A DNA stretch of 64,000 nucleotides, taken from the NCBI GenBank assembly GCA_947631625.1, contig CANRMA010000007.1:1-64000 (forward strand), given 5' to 3'. The position numbers and the translations under genes were made by a program. The notes under the pieces are model-generated. The model did no database searches. It worked only from the letters and a program-made list of their open reading frames with translations, and had not been told where the DNA came from. The stretch comes from an uncultured Lachnospiraceae bacterium. Lineage in GTDB: Bacteria; Bacillota; Clostridia; Lachnospirales; Lachnospiraceae. Below, one piece after another: positions 8,151 through 17,161 of the stretch; position 1 is the stretch's first letter; every line of letters begins with the position of its first letter.

Positions 8151-8837
8151 ATGTCATATAAGATTTTGATTGTGGACGATGAAGCGGAAATACGTGATCT
8201 GCTCAGGCTTTATTTGGAAAAGGACGGGTATGAGACAGAGGAAGCGGGCGACGGCGCGGAGGCATTGGAAATACTTGGCAGGATGGAAGCGGATCTTGTG
8301 ATACTGGACATAATGATGCCGGGAATTGACGGATACCGTGTGCTTAAGAACATCAGGGAGAAAAATAACATACCCGTTATAATCCTTTCGGCCAAAAGCG
8401 ATGACGGGGATAAGATACTCGGTCTTGACCTCGGCGCGGATGATTATATAACCAAACCTTTTAAGCCGCTTGAAGCCGTGGCCAGGGTAAATTCCAATAT
8501 ACGAAGGTTTTATTCGCTTGGCGGCGGTAAGCAGAAGCAGCCGGCTATGTTGTGTGTGCGGGATCTTAAGTTGGACCTGAACGCCTGCATTTTGAATAAA
8601 GGCGATAAAAAAATAGAGCTTACCTCTGTGGAATTTAAGATAATGAAGCTTTTTATGGAAAATCCGGGCAGGGTTTTTACCAAGCAGCAGATATTTGAGC
8701 AGGGATGGGAAGATGAGTATTATGCCGCCGATAACAATATAATGGTGTGTATCAGCAAGCTTCGCGCCAAACTTGGCGGAAATGCAAACGAATATATTAA
8801 GACCATACGCGGTCTGGGCTATCGCCTTGAGGAGTAG
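8151..8837 (+). CDS. OmpR/VanR-family response regulator
   Basis: 228 residues. Receiver domain 1-120 with acidic pocket VDDEAE, phosphoacceptor Asp53 (LVILDIMMPGIDG) and Lys in YITKPFKP. Winged-helix output domain about 130-228 (LTSVEFKIMKLF ... DNNIMVCISKLRAKLG ... IRGLGYRLEE). It acts as a DNA-binding regulator activated by the sensor kinase encoded 106 nt downstream. The start follows GTGAGGGAG. Full length for the family. Regulated genes are not identifiable; the neighbouring polysaccharide deacetylase is a reasonable candidate in view of VanR-like systems. Confidence 0.95.
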   Translation: MSYKILIVDDEAEIRDLLRLYLEKDGYETEEAGDGAEALEILGRMEADLVILDIMMPGIDGYRVLKNIREKNNIPVIILSAKSDDGDKILGLDLGADDYITKPFKPLEAVARVNSNIRRFYSLGGGKQKQPAMLCVRDLKLDLNACILNKGDKKIELTSVEFKIMKLFMENPGRVFTKQQIFEQGWEDEYYAADNNIMVCISKLRAKLGGNANEYIKTIRGLGYRLEE

Positions 8838-8910
8838 CGGCAGACTAAGGTTGCGGCGATTGCCCGGAGGAGTAGCAGACTAAGGTTACGGCAACCGTCC
8901 GGAGAAGTGG
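8831..8910. repeat. Two-copy direct repeat over the response-regulator stop
   Basis: GGAGTAGCGGCAGACTAAGG (8831-8850) recurs as GGAGTAGCAGACTAAGG after about 40 bp, with similar following sequence (GTTGCGGC.. and GTTACGGC..). It looks like a local duplication that copied the last codons and stop of the regulator into the spacer before the kinase gene. Confidence 0.6.
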
Positions 8911-8943
8911 CGTCAGCCGGGGGTATGGAAAAGGAGGATACAT

Positions 8944-10146
8944 ATGGAGCGGACTTCCGTACAGGAGAGCGTGCAGTCGCTGAAATGGTTTTTGATACGG
9001 CGGTTTTTGATGATAATGCTATTTATTTTTATAAGCGAGGAACTTCTGAACGCATTTTACAGACTGTATCTGGTTCCCTTTTTACAGAAAATTCTGGATC
9101 TGGAGATTCTTACCGTCAGAACCGATGAAGGCAATATATTGATGCTTCTTTTTGAAATAGTCGCAATACTGCTGCTGTCGTTTCTGCCGGATAATATATC
9201 CGGGATCCTGCAGTCGGTGTTCGGAATAAAGATAAATGCCGGATTTGGCGTTTATATAACTTCGCCTTTATTAAAGGGGCAGCCGCAGTTTGTTGTCAGT
9301 TTATACAGAATAGCGGTTATATTCATATTCGGCGTACTGCTTTTGATCGCGCTTCTGCCCTATGTTATATCCGCTTATTGGTATTACGGGAGCGTTTCTT
9401 CCAAAGTTGCCGAACTGCTTAAGGCGCAGGAAGAACAGAAAGCGGAATATGACAGGCAGCGCAGCCTGCTCTTATCGGATATAGCCCATGACATAAAAAC
9501 TCCCGTGACGACCGTATGCGGTTATGCGAGAGCGTTGGCTGATGATGTTGTCGCAGATGAAAATAAAAGAAAAGACTACCTTAAAGCGATATATAATAAA
9601 TCCCTGCGGGTAGACGAACTTATAAATCTTTTGTTCGAATATGTCAAGCTGGACAGCAGCGGTTTTAAGCTCCATAAGGAAAATGCGGACCTGTGCGAAC
9701 TGCTCAGGGAAAATATAGCCCTGATCTATTCCGATTTTGAAGAAAAGAAAATACAGCCTGATATCAACATACCTGAAAAAGAAATACTCTTTGAAATGGA
9801 CAGGGTTCAGCTTGGGCGGGCTGTAACGAATATATTGACCAATGCGGTCAAATACGGCGCCGAGAATACTAAGGTAAAAATATCATTGTATGAAAATGCT
9901 CAGGCAGTTTTTCCGGTGAAAATAGTCATAGCGGACAATGCGGCTTCGATTGATGATGAGCTTGCCGCGCATATTTTTGAACCTTTTTCCCGCGGAGACA
10001 AAGCCAGGAGCAGCATGGGAGGCAGCGGTCTGGGGCTGAGCATTGCCTATAAGATCGTAAAAATGCACGGTGGGGAACTTACTCTTGAACGGAAATGCAA
10101 TGACGGTTATGCCAAGGCTTTTGTTATAACTTTACCAAAAAGGTGA
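8944..10146 (+). CDS. Membrane sensor histidine kinase, partner of the preceding regulator
   Basis: 400 residues. Membrane helices near 15-35, 60-80 and 118-145, the last leading into a short HAMP-like coil (about 145-175). Dimerisation/phosphoacceptor motif LLSDIAHDIKTP with His182. ATPase domain: N box RAVTNILTNAVKYG, G2 box GGSGLGLSIAYKIV. The G1 box reads IADNAASI where kinases usually have DNG-G or DxGxG, so both glycines are replaced; binding may be changed. AAGGAGG lies 6 nt before ATG 8944. The extracellular part is moderate in size and has no recognised ligand domain. Confidence 0.9.
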   Translation: MERTSVQESVQSLKWFLIRRFLMIMLFIFISEELLNAFYRLYLVPFLQKILDLEILTVRTDEGNILMLLFEIVAILLLSFLPDNISGILQSVFGIKINAGFGVYITSPLLKGQPQFVVSLYRIAVIFIFGVLLLIALLPYVISAYWYYGSVSSKVAELLKAQEEQKAEYDRQRSLLLSDIAHDIKTPVTTVCGYARALADDVVADENKRKDYLKAIYNKSLRVDELINLLFEYVKLDSSGFKLHKENADLCELLRENIALIYSDFEEKKIQPDINIPEKEILFEMDRVQLGRAVTNILTNAVKYGAENTKVKISLYENAQAVFPVKIVIADNAASIDDELAAHIFEPFSRGDKARSSMGGSGLGLSIAYKIVKMHGGELTLERKCNDGYAKAFVITLPKR

Positions 10147-10211
10147 CGGACTGATAATAAAATAAGCGGTAAGGGCATATATATAATTGAATAGTGACCG
10201 GGAGCAGACTT

Positions 10212-10946
10212 ATGAACAAACGTAAAGTGCGGCTTTTTATTTTTGCTGTGATACTTGCTGTAAGTCTGCTTTTTTATTGCCTTGGAAGAGCTCATACAGG
10301 CAGAGCGGTTATGAGGCCCGCGGCCAAAGAGACTAAGACGCAGGACAGTATAAGTGTAGAGAGGGTAATGGTAAAAGACTATGGCGAACTTCCCAAAAAG
10401 ATCGCGCTTACTTTTGACGACGGCCCGCATCCGCGCTATACGGAGCAACTTCTGGACGGGTTGAAAAAAAGGGGAGTGAAAGCCACGTTTTTTGTGACCG
10501 GGGAACATGCCAGTCTGCATCCTGACATCATCGAGCGCATGAGCAGTGAAGGACATCTTATCGGCAATCATACTTACAGCCATATACAGCTTGGTTCAAA
10601 TAATAAAGAAGAATTCAAAAAACAGTTAGTTGAAACTAACAAAGTGATAAGTGAAATTACGGGAAAGGAGGTACTGTATGTACGTCCCCCTTACGGTTCG
10701 TGGGATAAAAATTTTGAGACCCAGTTAAATATGTTTCCCGTGCTCTGGACGATAGACCCGCTTGACTGGTGCTCGACCAATCCGGCCAGAACGTCTTATA
10801 AAGTGGTATCCAAGGCGGAAGAAAACGATATAATACTCATGCATGATTATTATGAAACTACCGTAACCGCAGCATTGGACATAGTTGACAAATTGCAGGA
10901 AAAAGGGTTTGAATTTGTTACGGTGGATGAACTGATGTTTGATTGA
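10212..10946 (+). CDS. Membrane-anchored polysaccharide deacetylase (NodB domain, CE4)
   Basis: 244 residues. An N-terminal helix (about 6-24) anchors the protein with the catalytic domain outside. NodB motifs: TFDDGPH with Asp69-Asp70, metal ligands His120 and His124 in GNHTYSH, RPPYGSW, WTIDPLDW and LMHDYYET. The family removes N-acetyl groups from peptidoglycan or other surface GlcNAc polymers. The start is ATG 10212, 7 nt after GGGAG; the in-frame GTG at 10194 has no site. Located 65 nt behind the kinase gene, it may be part of or controlled by the two-component operon. Confidence 0.9.
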   Translation: MNKRKVRLFIFAVILAVSLLFYCLGRAHTGRAVMRPAAKETKTQDSISVERVMVKDYGELPKKIALTFDDGPHPRYTEQLLDGLKKRGVKATFFVTGEHASLHPDIIERMSSEGHLIGNHTYSHIQLGSNNKEEFKKQLVETNKVISEITGKEVLYVRPPYGSWDKNFETQLNMFPVLWTIDPLDWCSTNPARTSYKVVSKAEENDIILMHDYYETTVTAALDIVDKLQEKGFEFVTVDELMFD

Positions 10947-10949
10947 TAA

Positions 10950-10994
10950 GTAAAACTGTATAAATTACAGCGTGAAATTTAGGCAGTTTTTTAC
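10950..10994 (+). terminator. Possible terminator after the deacetylase gene
   Basis: GTAAAACTG (10950-10958) can pair with CAGTTTTTTAC (10984-10994) with a small bulge, giving a hairpin with T-run in the descending arm. Long loop, so modest support. Confidence 0.35.
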
Positions 10995-11083
10995 ACCCTG
11001 TAATTAATGTATCCGCCTTTATTTTGTGATAGAATATATTTGGAGTATTTTTATGTATTTAATATTACATAGGGGGTAAGAAA

Positions 11084-14000
11084 TTGAAAAAAGCTAAAAA
11101 ACACAGTAACAGGTTAATGGCAGTGCTTTTAAGTATGGCTATGATATTAACGTCCATACTGCCGGGCATTACTGTTTATGCGAATGAGCCGACAGGCGAA
11201 GCCGTGGTTTCGGAGTCGGAGCAGGCGGCGGACGGTGATGAAACGTTGGATAAAAACACTGCAGGAGATTCCGCTTCGGATGACGGGACCGCAGAAGAAG
11301 AGGTCTCGGGCACCGAAAGCGCGGATGGGACAGGCTCACAAGAGGGAGACTCGCAGGAGACTGAAACCGGAAGTCAGGATGGCGAAGACCCGGTCGGATC
11401 CGGTTCGGAAGATGAGGTCCCCGGGACCGAAAACTCCGGCGATGCTGTCTCTGACGGTATAGAGGCAGGTGAAGAAGGCGAAGGACCCTCAGAAGATGAA
11501 GGGCTTTCGGAAGATGAAGAACTTTTAGAAGATGAAGGACTTTTAGAAGGTGAAGAACTTTCGGAAGATGAAGAACTTTCGGAGGGTGAGGAACTTTCGG
11601 AAGAAGAAGCTGCAGCCAAGACCAAGACAATTACGTCAAATGTAAAGGTTGATGGCTTTTCGGCTGTCGGCGGATGGAATGAAAGCATCTATGCCGAGAT
11701 AAGCGGAGTAAAAGATACCGACGTCAGCGAAGTAAGCTATTCAGGAACCATGAACGGAAAACTTTCAGGCGACGACTTTAAATATCTTGTAAGAGAGAGC
11801 GGGGGGGGCGTTAGGATCGATATTCCGGGTCTTAAAGCAGGTACTTATACTCTTACGGTCAAAGTCGGAGTCAGCACACTGACCGGATCCGATATCAAGG
11901 TTACCGCATATGACCGTTCGGGTTTTGCCCATTTTGACCCGAAAAGCAGCAATCACAATTATTCTGCGGGCGTCGGCGCCTATAAAAACGACGGTACATT
12001 AAAAGATAATGCGATCATCCTTTATGTTACGGATGAGAATAAAAATGATGTAGAGGTTCAGAGTAAAGACGGTACTAAGGTTAAAGGTATCGGTAATATC
12101 TTAAACTCAGTAGGACAGAATACCGGCAGCGGGAAAACGAGCAACGGCGGCACAAAGCCTAATACTAATAATGATATCATTAAGAAGCTTGCCAAGGACG
12201 GCACACCGCTTGTAGTCAGATTTATAGGCACGGTATCCGAAACAGGGCTTTATGAAAGGGGTACTTATAATGCAGCATCGGAAGGTCTTATCGACGGACT
12301 TACGGCTTACAATTCAACGGATTACGGCGGTTCCGTAGGCGATAACGGACATATGGCGCGTATCCAGTCAGGTAAAGATATCACGCTTGAAGGCATTGGT
12401 TATGATGCCACAATAGACGGTTGGGGCTTTCATTATATAGCCCAGTCTTCAGACCCTGATCTGGGAAAGAGTTTTGAAGTAAGGAACCTTACATTTATCA
12501 ATACGCCCGAAGACGCCGTAGGTATGGAAGGACAGCAGGTAAGCGCTAATACAAGTTCCAAATTAAGCGCAAGCGTTGAACATTGTTGGATTCATAACAA
12601 TGAATTGTACTGTCCGCATATTTCGAGTCCGGCGGAGTCGGACAAGGGTGAAGGCGACGGTTCGGTTGATTTTAAACGTGGGCAGTATTTTACATGCAGC
12701 TATAACTATTTTGACAGCTGCCACAAGACCAACCTTGTAGGTTCTGCAGACACCAGTCTTCAGTTTAACCTGACATATCATCACAATTACTGGTATATGT
12801 GTAAGGCAAGGGGACCTCTTACCCGTAACGCCAACGTACATATGTATAACAATGTATTTGATATGCAGACTGACTATGCGATGAATACGAGAGCCAATGC
12901 ATATATATTCTCGGAGTATAACATGTTTTATGCATGTAAGAGCCCTCAGGCGGTCGAAAGCGGCGCTATCAAGAGTTATAATGACTCAATTGCCAGCGTG
13001 ATATGGAATAAGGGTGAACCGGGAACCGTCGTTACAAATAAAAGTGATTATGTACCGAATAACTGTCAGTTCCAGGCGGAAGGGATCAAGTATGATAAGT
13101 TTGATACTGATTCTTCTCTTTCTTATATTCCGTCAGGTAATTATGAACTTCAGACTGATTTTACCGATCTCAGACAGGTCATAGCCGCGCAGACCGGCGC
13201 GCAGGAGAGGACTCCGATGTCTGCCGGGAGTATCGGCAAGAGTGAATATTCGGTGATTTCAAGATATGTAAGCAGTCCGGTTGATGTAAATATCAACGGT
13301 GGCAGTGAGACGACCCTTACACCCGGGAAGATATCCAAAACCGGCTATGCGTTTAAGGTAAATGGTGAATTTGATGTGGAGATAGAGTACGATTCTGCTG
13401 CCAAGGTCAGCGGCGTGCTTGTAAATGACGAAGGGGCGAACTTATGTTCGGGAAGCGGTACCGTGACAAATCTGCCTGAGGGCAGTTACATGATACAGCC
13501 GGAGACTTTCCAACCCGGCGATCCTGCAAAGGGAACAATAGCCGTATTTAAAGAAACAAATGTTAAGAGTATTAAGATCGCTCCCCATGATCCTAATAAA
13601 CATTATCATACATGGGAGTTGGATAAGGATGCTTCAACTGCTGCAACATGTACCGGGGGAGGCAAAAATGTATATAAATGTTCCGATCCTTCCTGTGACG
13701 ACAAGGCGGCGGTAAAAGAAGAAACAGTTCCGGCGTTGGGACATTCCTATGGAGCATGGGTGGTCGATAAGGCTGCAACCGATACGGAAGAAGGTTCAAA
13801 GCATCGTGAGTGTACAAGATGCGGTGATAAGCAGACGGAAACAATACCTGTCGGCGGCGGAAGCGGAAGCGGAACCGGCGGCACAGGCGGCGGAGTTACT
13901 GTCGCGGGAGATTATGTATTGTATTTTGAAGGCATGAAAGAGAATGATCCGGATGATTTCTTTACGGTTAATGGAAGCTACTCAAATTCAAAAGGTTCCG

Positions 14001-17000
14001 CAACGATAGGAGATAAAACCTATACGGATTGTTTGAAGATGGAGAGCAAGACGGAGATATCATTTGAATGTAATGAGGGTGCCTCTCTTGAGCTTGTTTT
14101 TGCATCCGGTGAGACAGGTAAGACAGTAAAAGTAGACGGTGATGAATGCACTACGGATGATCAGGCGCATGTAAAGATAGAAAATCTTGCCGCAGGCATA
14201 CATAAGATAACCAAAAAAGACGGTATAAATCTGTTTTATGCCGCAGTAACCAACCCGGGTTCAGAGGAAGTATATTATACGCTTTCATTTGAATATAATT
14301 ATGACGATTCGCCCGACGCCAAAGAAGCGCAGGTTCTTGCCGGGACAACATATGAATCCGTTTCGGCAATGGTTCCCGCTTCTTTTACCAGAAGCGGATA
14401 TACGCTGAGCGATCTGTATACTGATATTGACTGTACGAATAAAGTGGCATATCCGTACACGGTAAGCGGCGATGCAAGATTTTATGCCGTATGGAAAGAA
14501 GGAGATAAGCCTGATGTACCTGTATACTCCCTTATTTTTAATGAAATGGGAGGTTCGGCAGTAGCGACGGTCAGGATATCGGCGTCGGATACATATGTTA
14601 TAACACAGAGATCCACCAGAGAAGGTTATGTATTCGCAGGCTGGTATGATGCGCCTGAAGGCGGTAATCCTGTAACCAGAATAATCGGTTCCGAACTGAC
14701 AGGAAACTATACGGTTTACGCTCACTGGAATTTGGTGGATAAAACGCTTCTTTCTCTGGATTGTTCAAAGGATCTTGAAGGAAAAGGCACGACTCCGAAC
14801 AGTAAAGGCGAATTTAACATTACGTCAAAAACCGAAGTCAACGGCTTTACGATATATGCTCTTGAAGGTGGAGTCGGCACAGCCGGAAGTGAAAATCCTA
14901 AATACTATATGACGGTTAAAGACGGAGGTTTATATACTAACGGTGTAAGGATTACTGATACAAGCATTCAGGGCAATGAAGACGGGCTTTTAAAAGTAAT
15001 AGAGTTTACCACTGAAGGCCCGGGCGCGCTGAATGTTGAAATGGCATTGTCGGGCCAGGCCGAAGCGGGAAAGACATATAAGCTTGCGCTTGAGAAAAAA
15101 GGCGCCGATGCTTCTTCAAAGATCACACAGAACATAGATACGGGCAAGACAAAAACTACTAAAGAATTTGATATAAGTGAGGCAGGAACCTGGTATCTGT
15201 ATGCAGAGGGCGATAAAGGCGTAGTTTATTACAGTATGAAGTTCACGCAGCCGCAGTATACGATCATGTGGGAATCCGCGCATGGCAGCGGTAAATTTGA
15301 CACTGCCGTTAAAATGGCAGGAGACAGTATAGTCCTTCCCGAGTGTACTGCCGATGCAGGCTACATATTCAAAGGCTGGTCATTGGACGGAACGACTCTT
15401 CTTGAGGGCGGCGCTTATACCGTAGATCCCGATGATGCGACAGGCGGGGTGATAACGCTTACGGCGGTATATGATACAGATCCCGATTATATTCCCGATG
15501 TAAATGCCGGTCTTGTCATAGTAGGCCTTGAGAAAGAGTATGATTATACGGGCGCAAAAATAGTTCCCGATATCGGAGTTGTTGATTACAATATCGGAAA
15601 AGGCAGGCTTCTGACGGCAGGCGTCGATTACACTGTCAAATATAAGAACAATGTAAAAGAAACCAAAGTATCCGGAAAGAAAGCGGAAGTCATAGTGACC
15701 GGTAAAGGCAACTATACAGGGAAAGATGCCAAACAAACGTTCGATATCATAGCCGCAGGGAATGCGACTGTTGCAGAGGGTGTAGACTTAGCGGATCTTA
15801 AAGGCGCTAAGATCAATAAGATAGCTTCGGTAACTTATAACGGACAGGCGCAGTATCCGGATTTTGAACTTAAGTTAAAAGGACAGAGCAGCTTTGTAAA
15901 ATATGTTTATGATAATGATGTGAGCAGTGAAAATTACGGTAAGTATTATACCGTTTCAGACGGTCAGAAGACATATATAAACGCAAACGTTGCTTTGTCA
16001 AATAATAAGAATAAAGGCACCGCGGCCATTCTTTTAACAGGTAAGAAAAACGGCGCCAAGGTTACGTCCGTTAAAAAGACATTTAAGATAACGCCTGCGG
16101 ATATAAGCAGCGCAACGGTAGAGATACTAGGTAACGCAGCGGCGGAATATTCCGTAAAAGGCGCTGTGCTCAACAAAGAAGACATAAGCGTTAAATTAGC
16201 TGTCAAAGTCGGCGAAGAAAGTAAAGAGATCGTGCTTAGGAACGGTACAGACTATACTGTTAAATACAGTTCCAATAAAAAGGCAAGCGTAAGAGGCGTG
16301 GGCGCGAAAGGAACGCTTACGATCGTAGGTAAAGGCAATTTTAAGAGCAAAGCCAAGCCGAAGGAATTCGCTATTGAAAAGCTTGATATGTCTAAGCTTA
16401 AGGTCAGCGCAGTAACCGCTTATGACGGTATAAAAGCAGGCAAAGTAAAAGCTACGGTACTTGATACACAGGGTAACATACTTAAAGCTTCACAATATAC
16501 GGTTAAAGTATATAAAGAAGGCGAGGACCAAACAAAGACAGAAGTCGGTAAGAACGATGTCCTTAAAGCAAAAGACGTGATCTATGTGCAGGCCGCGGCT
16601 AAGGATAATAATAATCTTACCGGAGAGACTTCAAAGGACGGTACCGCCTTTACGGTAGGAAGTAACATCAGCAAAGCCAAATTTACTTTAAATAAAGATA
16701 AGACAATAAACAAAGCGGCTAAGGTATATACAGGAAGTGAGATCAGGCTGACAAACGCCGACCTGAAAGTGACCGTTAAAGTAAAGGGCAGTAAAACTCC
16801 CAAGACGCTTACAATGGGAACAGATTATGAAATCGTTGAATACACCAATAATATCAATAAAGGAACTGCTGTTGCGGTAATACGCGGTATAGGCGATTAC
16901 AGCGGAACTAAGACCTTTAGATTTAAGATAGTTCCTAAGAATATGGCGCTTGAGAAGGACGGAGCGCTCTGGGACGATATCGAAGATGTGTTCGGTGGCA

Positions 17001-17035
17001 TCATTTCAAATATTTTCGGCTCTATTGACACTTAA
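11084..17035 (+). CDS. Giant secreted pectate lyase (PL1) with repeat modules
   Basis: 1983 residues, TTG start after AGGGGGTAAG. Signal peptide 1-33 (cut near VYA/NE). Residues 36-185 are acidic low complexity, including six-residue LSEDEE-type repeats from an 18-nt DNA array (about 11480-11610). The PL1 right-handed beta-helix covers about 290-700: TIDGWGFHY, VEHCWIHNN (vWiDH position) and RGPLTR, the RxPxxR motif with the catalytic Arg. Residues 835-920 hold a His/Cys motif pair (HTWELDKDAS, CTRCGD). InlB-type beta-repeats lie near 1066-1215 and 1390-1470, then several MBG/YDG-like repeats (DYTVKYKNN, GKGNYTGK) to about 1950. No LPXTG or S-layer motif; retention on the surface is unproven. 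It would cut polygalacturonate outside the cell. Confidence 0.9.
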   Translation: MKKAKKHSNRLMAVLLSMAMILTSILPGITVYANEPTGEAVVSESEQAADGDETLDKNTAGDSASDDGTAEEEVSGTESADGTGSQEGDSQETETGSQDGEDPVGSGSEDEVPGTENSGDAVSDGIEAGEEGEGPSEDEGLSEDEELLEDEGLLEGEELSEDEELSEGEELSEEEAAAKTKTITSNVKVDGFSAVGGWNESIYAEISGVKDTDVSEVSYSGTMNGKLSGDDFKYLVRESGGGVRIDIPGLKAGTYTLTVKVGVSTLTGSDIKVTAYDRSGFAHFDPKSSNHNYSAGVGAYKNDGTLKDNAIILYVTDENKNDVEVQSKDGTKVKGIGNILNSVGQNTGSGKTSNGGTKPNTNNDIIKKLAKDGTPLVVRFIGTVSETGLYERGTYNAASEGLIDGLTAYNSTDYGGSVGDNGHMARIQSGKDITLEGIGYDATIDGWGFHYIAQSSDPDLGKSFEVRNLTFINTPEDAVGMEGQQVSANTSSKLSASVEHCWIHNNELYCPHISSPAESDKGEGDGSVDFKRGQYFTCSYNYFDSCHKTNLVGSADTSLQFNLTYHHNYWYMCKARGPLTRNANVHMYNNVFDMQTDYAMNTRANAYIFSEYNMFYACKSPQAVESGAIKSYNDSIASVIWNKGEPGTVVTNKSDYVPNNCQFQAEGIKYDKFDTDSSLSYIPSGNYELQTDFTDLRQVIAAQTGAQERTPMSAGSIGKSEYSVISRYVSSPVDVNINGGSETTLTPGKISKTGYAFKVNGEFDVEIEYDSAAKVSGVLVNDEGANLCSGSGTVTNLPEGSYMIQPETFQPGDPAKGTIAVFKETNVKSIKIAPHDPNKHYHTWELDKDASTAATCTGGGKNVYKCSDPSCDDKAAVKEETVPALGHSYGAWVVDKAATDTEEGSKHRECTRCGDKQTETIPVGGGSGSGTGGTGGGVTVAGDYVLYFEGMKENDPDDFFTVNGSYSNSKGSATIGDKTYTDCLKMESKTEISFECNEGASLELVFASGETGKTVKVDGDECTTDDQAHVKIENLAAGIHKITKKDGINLFYAAVTNPGSEEVYYTLSFEYNYDDSPDAKEAQVLAGTTYESVSAMVPASFTRSGYTLSDLYTDIDCTNKVAYPYTVSGDARFYAVWKEGDKPDVPVYSLIFNEMGGSAVATVRISASDTYVITQRSTREGYVFAGWYDAPEGGNPVTRIIGSELTGNYTVYAHWNLVDKTLLSLDCSKDLEGKGTTPNSKGEFNITSKTEVNGFTIYALEGGVGTAGSENPKYYMTVKDGGLYTNGVRITDTSIQGNEDGLLKVIEFTTEGPGALNVEMALSGQAEAGKTYKLALEKKGADASSKITQNIDTGKTKTTKEFDISEAGTWYLYAEGDKGVVYYSMKFTQPQYTIMWESAHGSGKFDTAVKMAGDSIVLPECTADAGYIFKGWSLDGTTLLEGGAYTVDPDDATGGVITLTAVYDTDPDYIPDVNAGLVIVGLEKEYDYTGAKIVPDIGVVDYNIGKGRLLTAGVDYTVKYKNNVKETKVSGKKAEVIVTGKGNYTGKDAKQTFDIIAAGNATVAEGVDLADLKGAKINKIASVTYNGQAQYPDFELKLKGQSSFVKYVYDNDVSSENYGKYYTVSDGQKTYINANVALSNNKNKGTAAILLTGKKNGAKVTSVKKTFKITPADISSATVEILGNAAAEYSVKGAVLNKEDISVKLAVKVGEESKEIVLRNGTDYTVKYSSNKKASVRGVGAKGTLTIVGKGNFKSKAKPKEFAIEKLDMSKLKVSAVTAYDGIKAGKVKATVLDTQGNILKASQYTVKVYKEGEDQTKTEVGKNDVLKAKDVIYVQAAAKDNNNLTGETSKDGTAFTVGSNISKAKFTLNKDKTINKAAKVYTGSEIRLTNADLKVTVKVKGSKTPKTLTMGTDYEIVEYTNNINKGTAVAVIRGIGDYSGTKTFRFKIVPKNMALEKDGALWDDIEDVFGGIISNIFGSIDT

Positions 17036-17094
17036 GCCCAAGTTTGATAAAGTAAATGGAAGAAAGCCGGGAGATCGTTTCAAAGGATTTATGG

Positions 17095-17132
17095 AACGCC
17101 CTTTGCTGATTGTATCGGCACAGGGCGTTTTC
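17095..17132 (+). terminator. Terminator between pectate lyase gene and valS
   Basis: AACGCCCT (17095-17102) pairs with AGGGCGTT (17122-17129) followed by TTC. Good stem, short T-run. There is no T-box: the space before valS is only 126 nt and lacks the conserved T-box sequences. Confidence 0.55.
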
Positions 17133-17161
17133 ATAATATGGGAAAGGAGACTTTTACCTTA

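Noticed and set aside
17036-17161. T-box leader for valS
   Set aside because: Only 126 nt, with no T-box consensus; a plain terminator hairpin is there instead.
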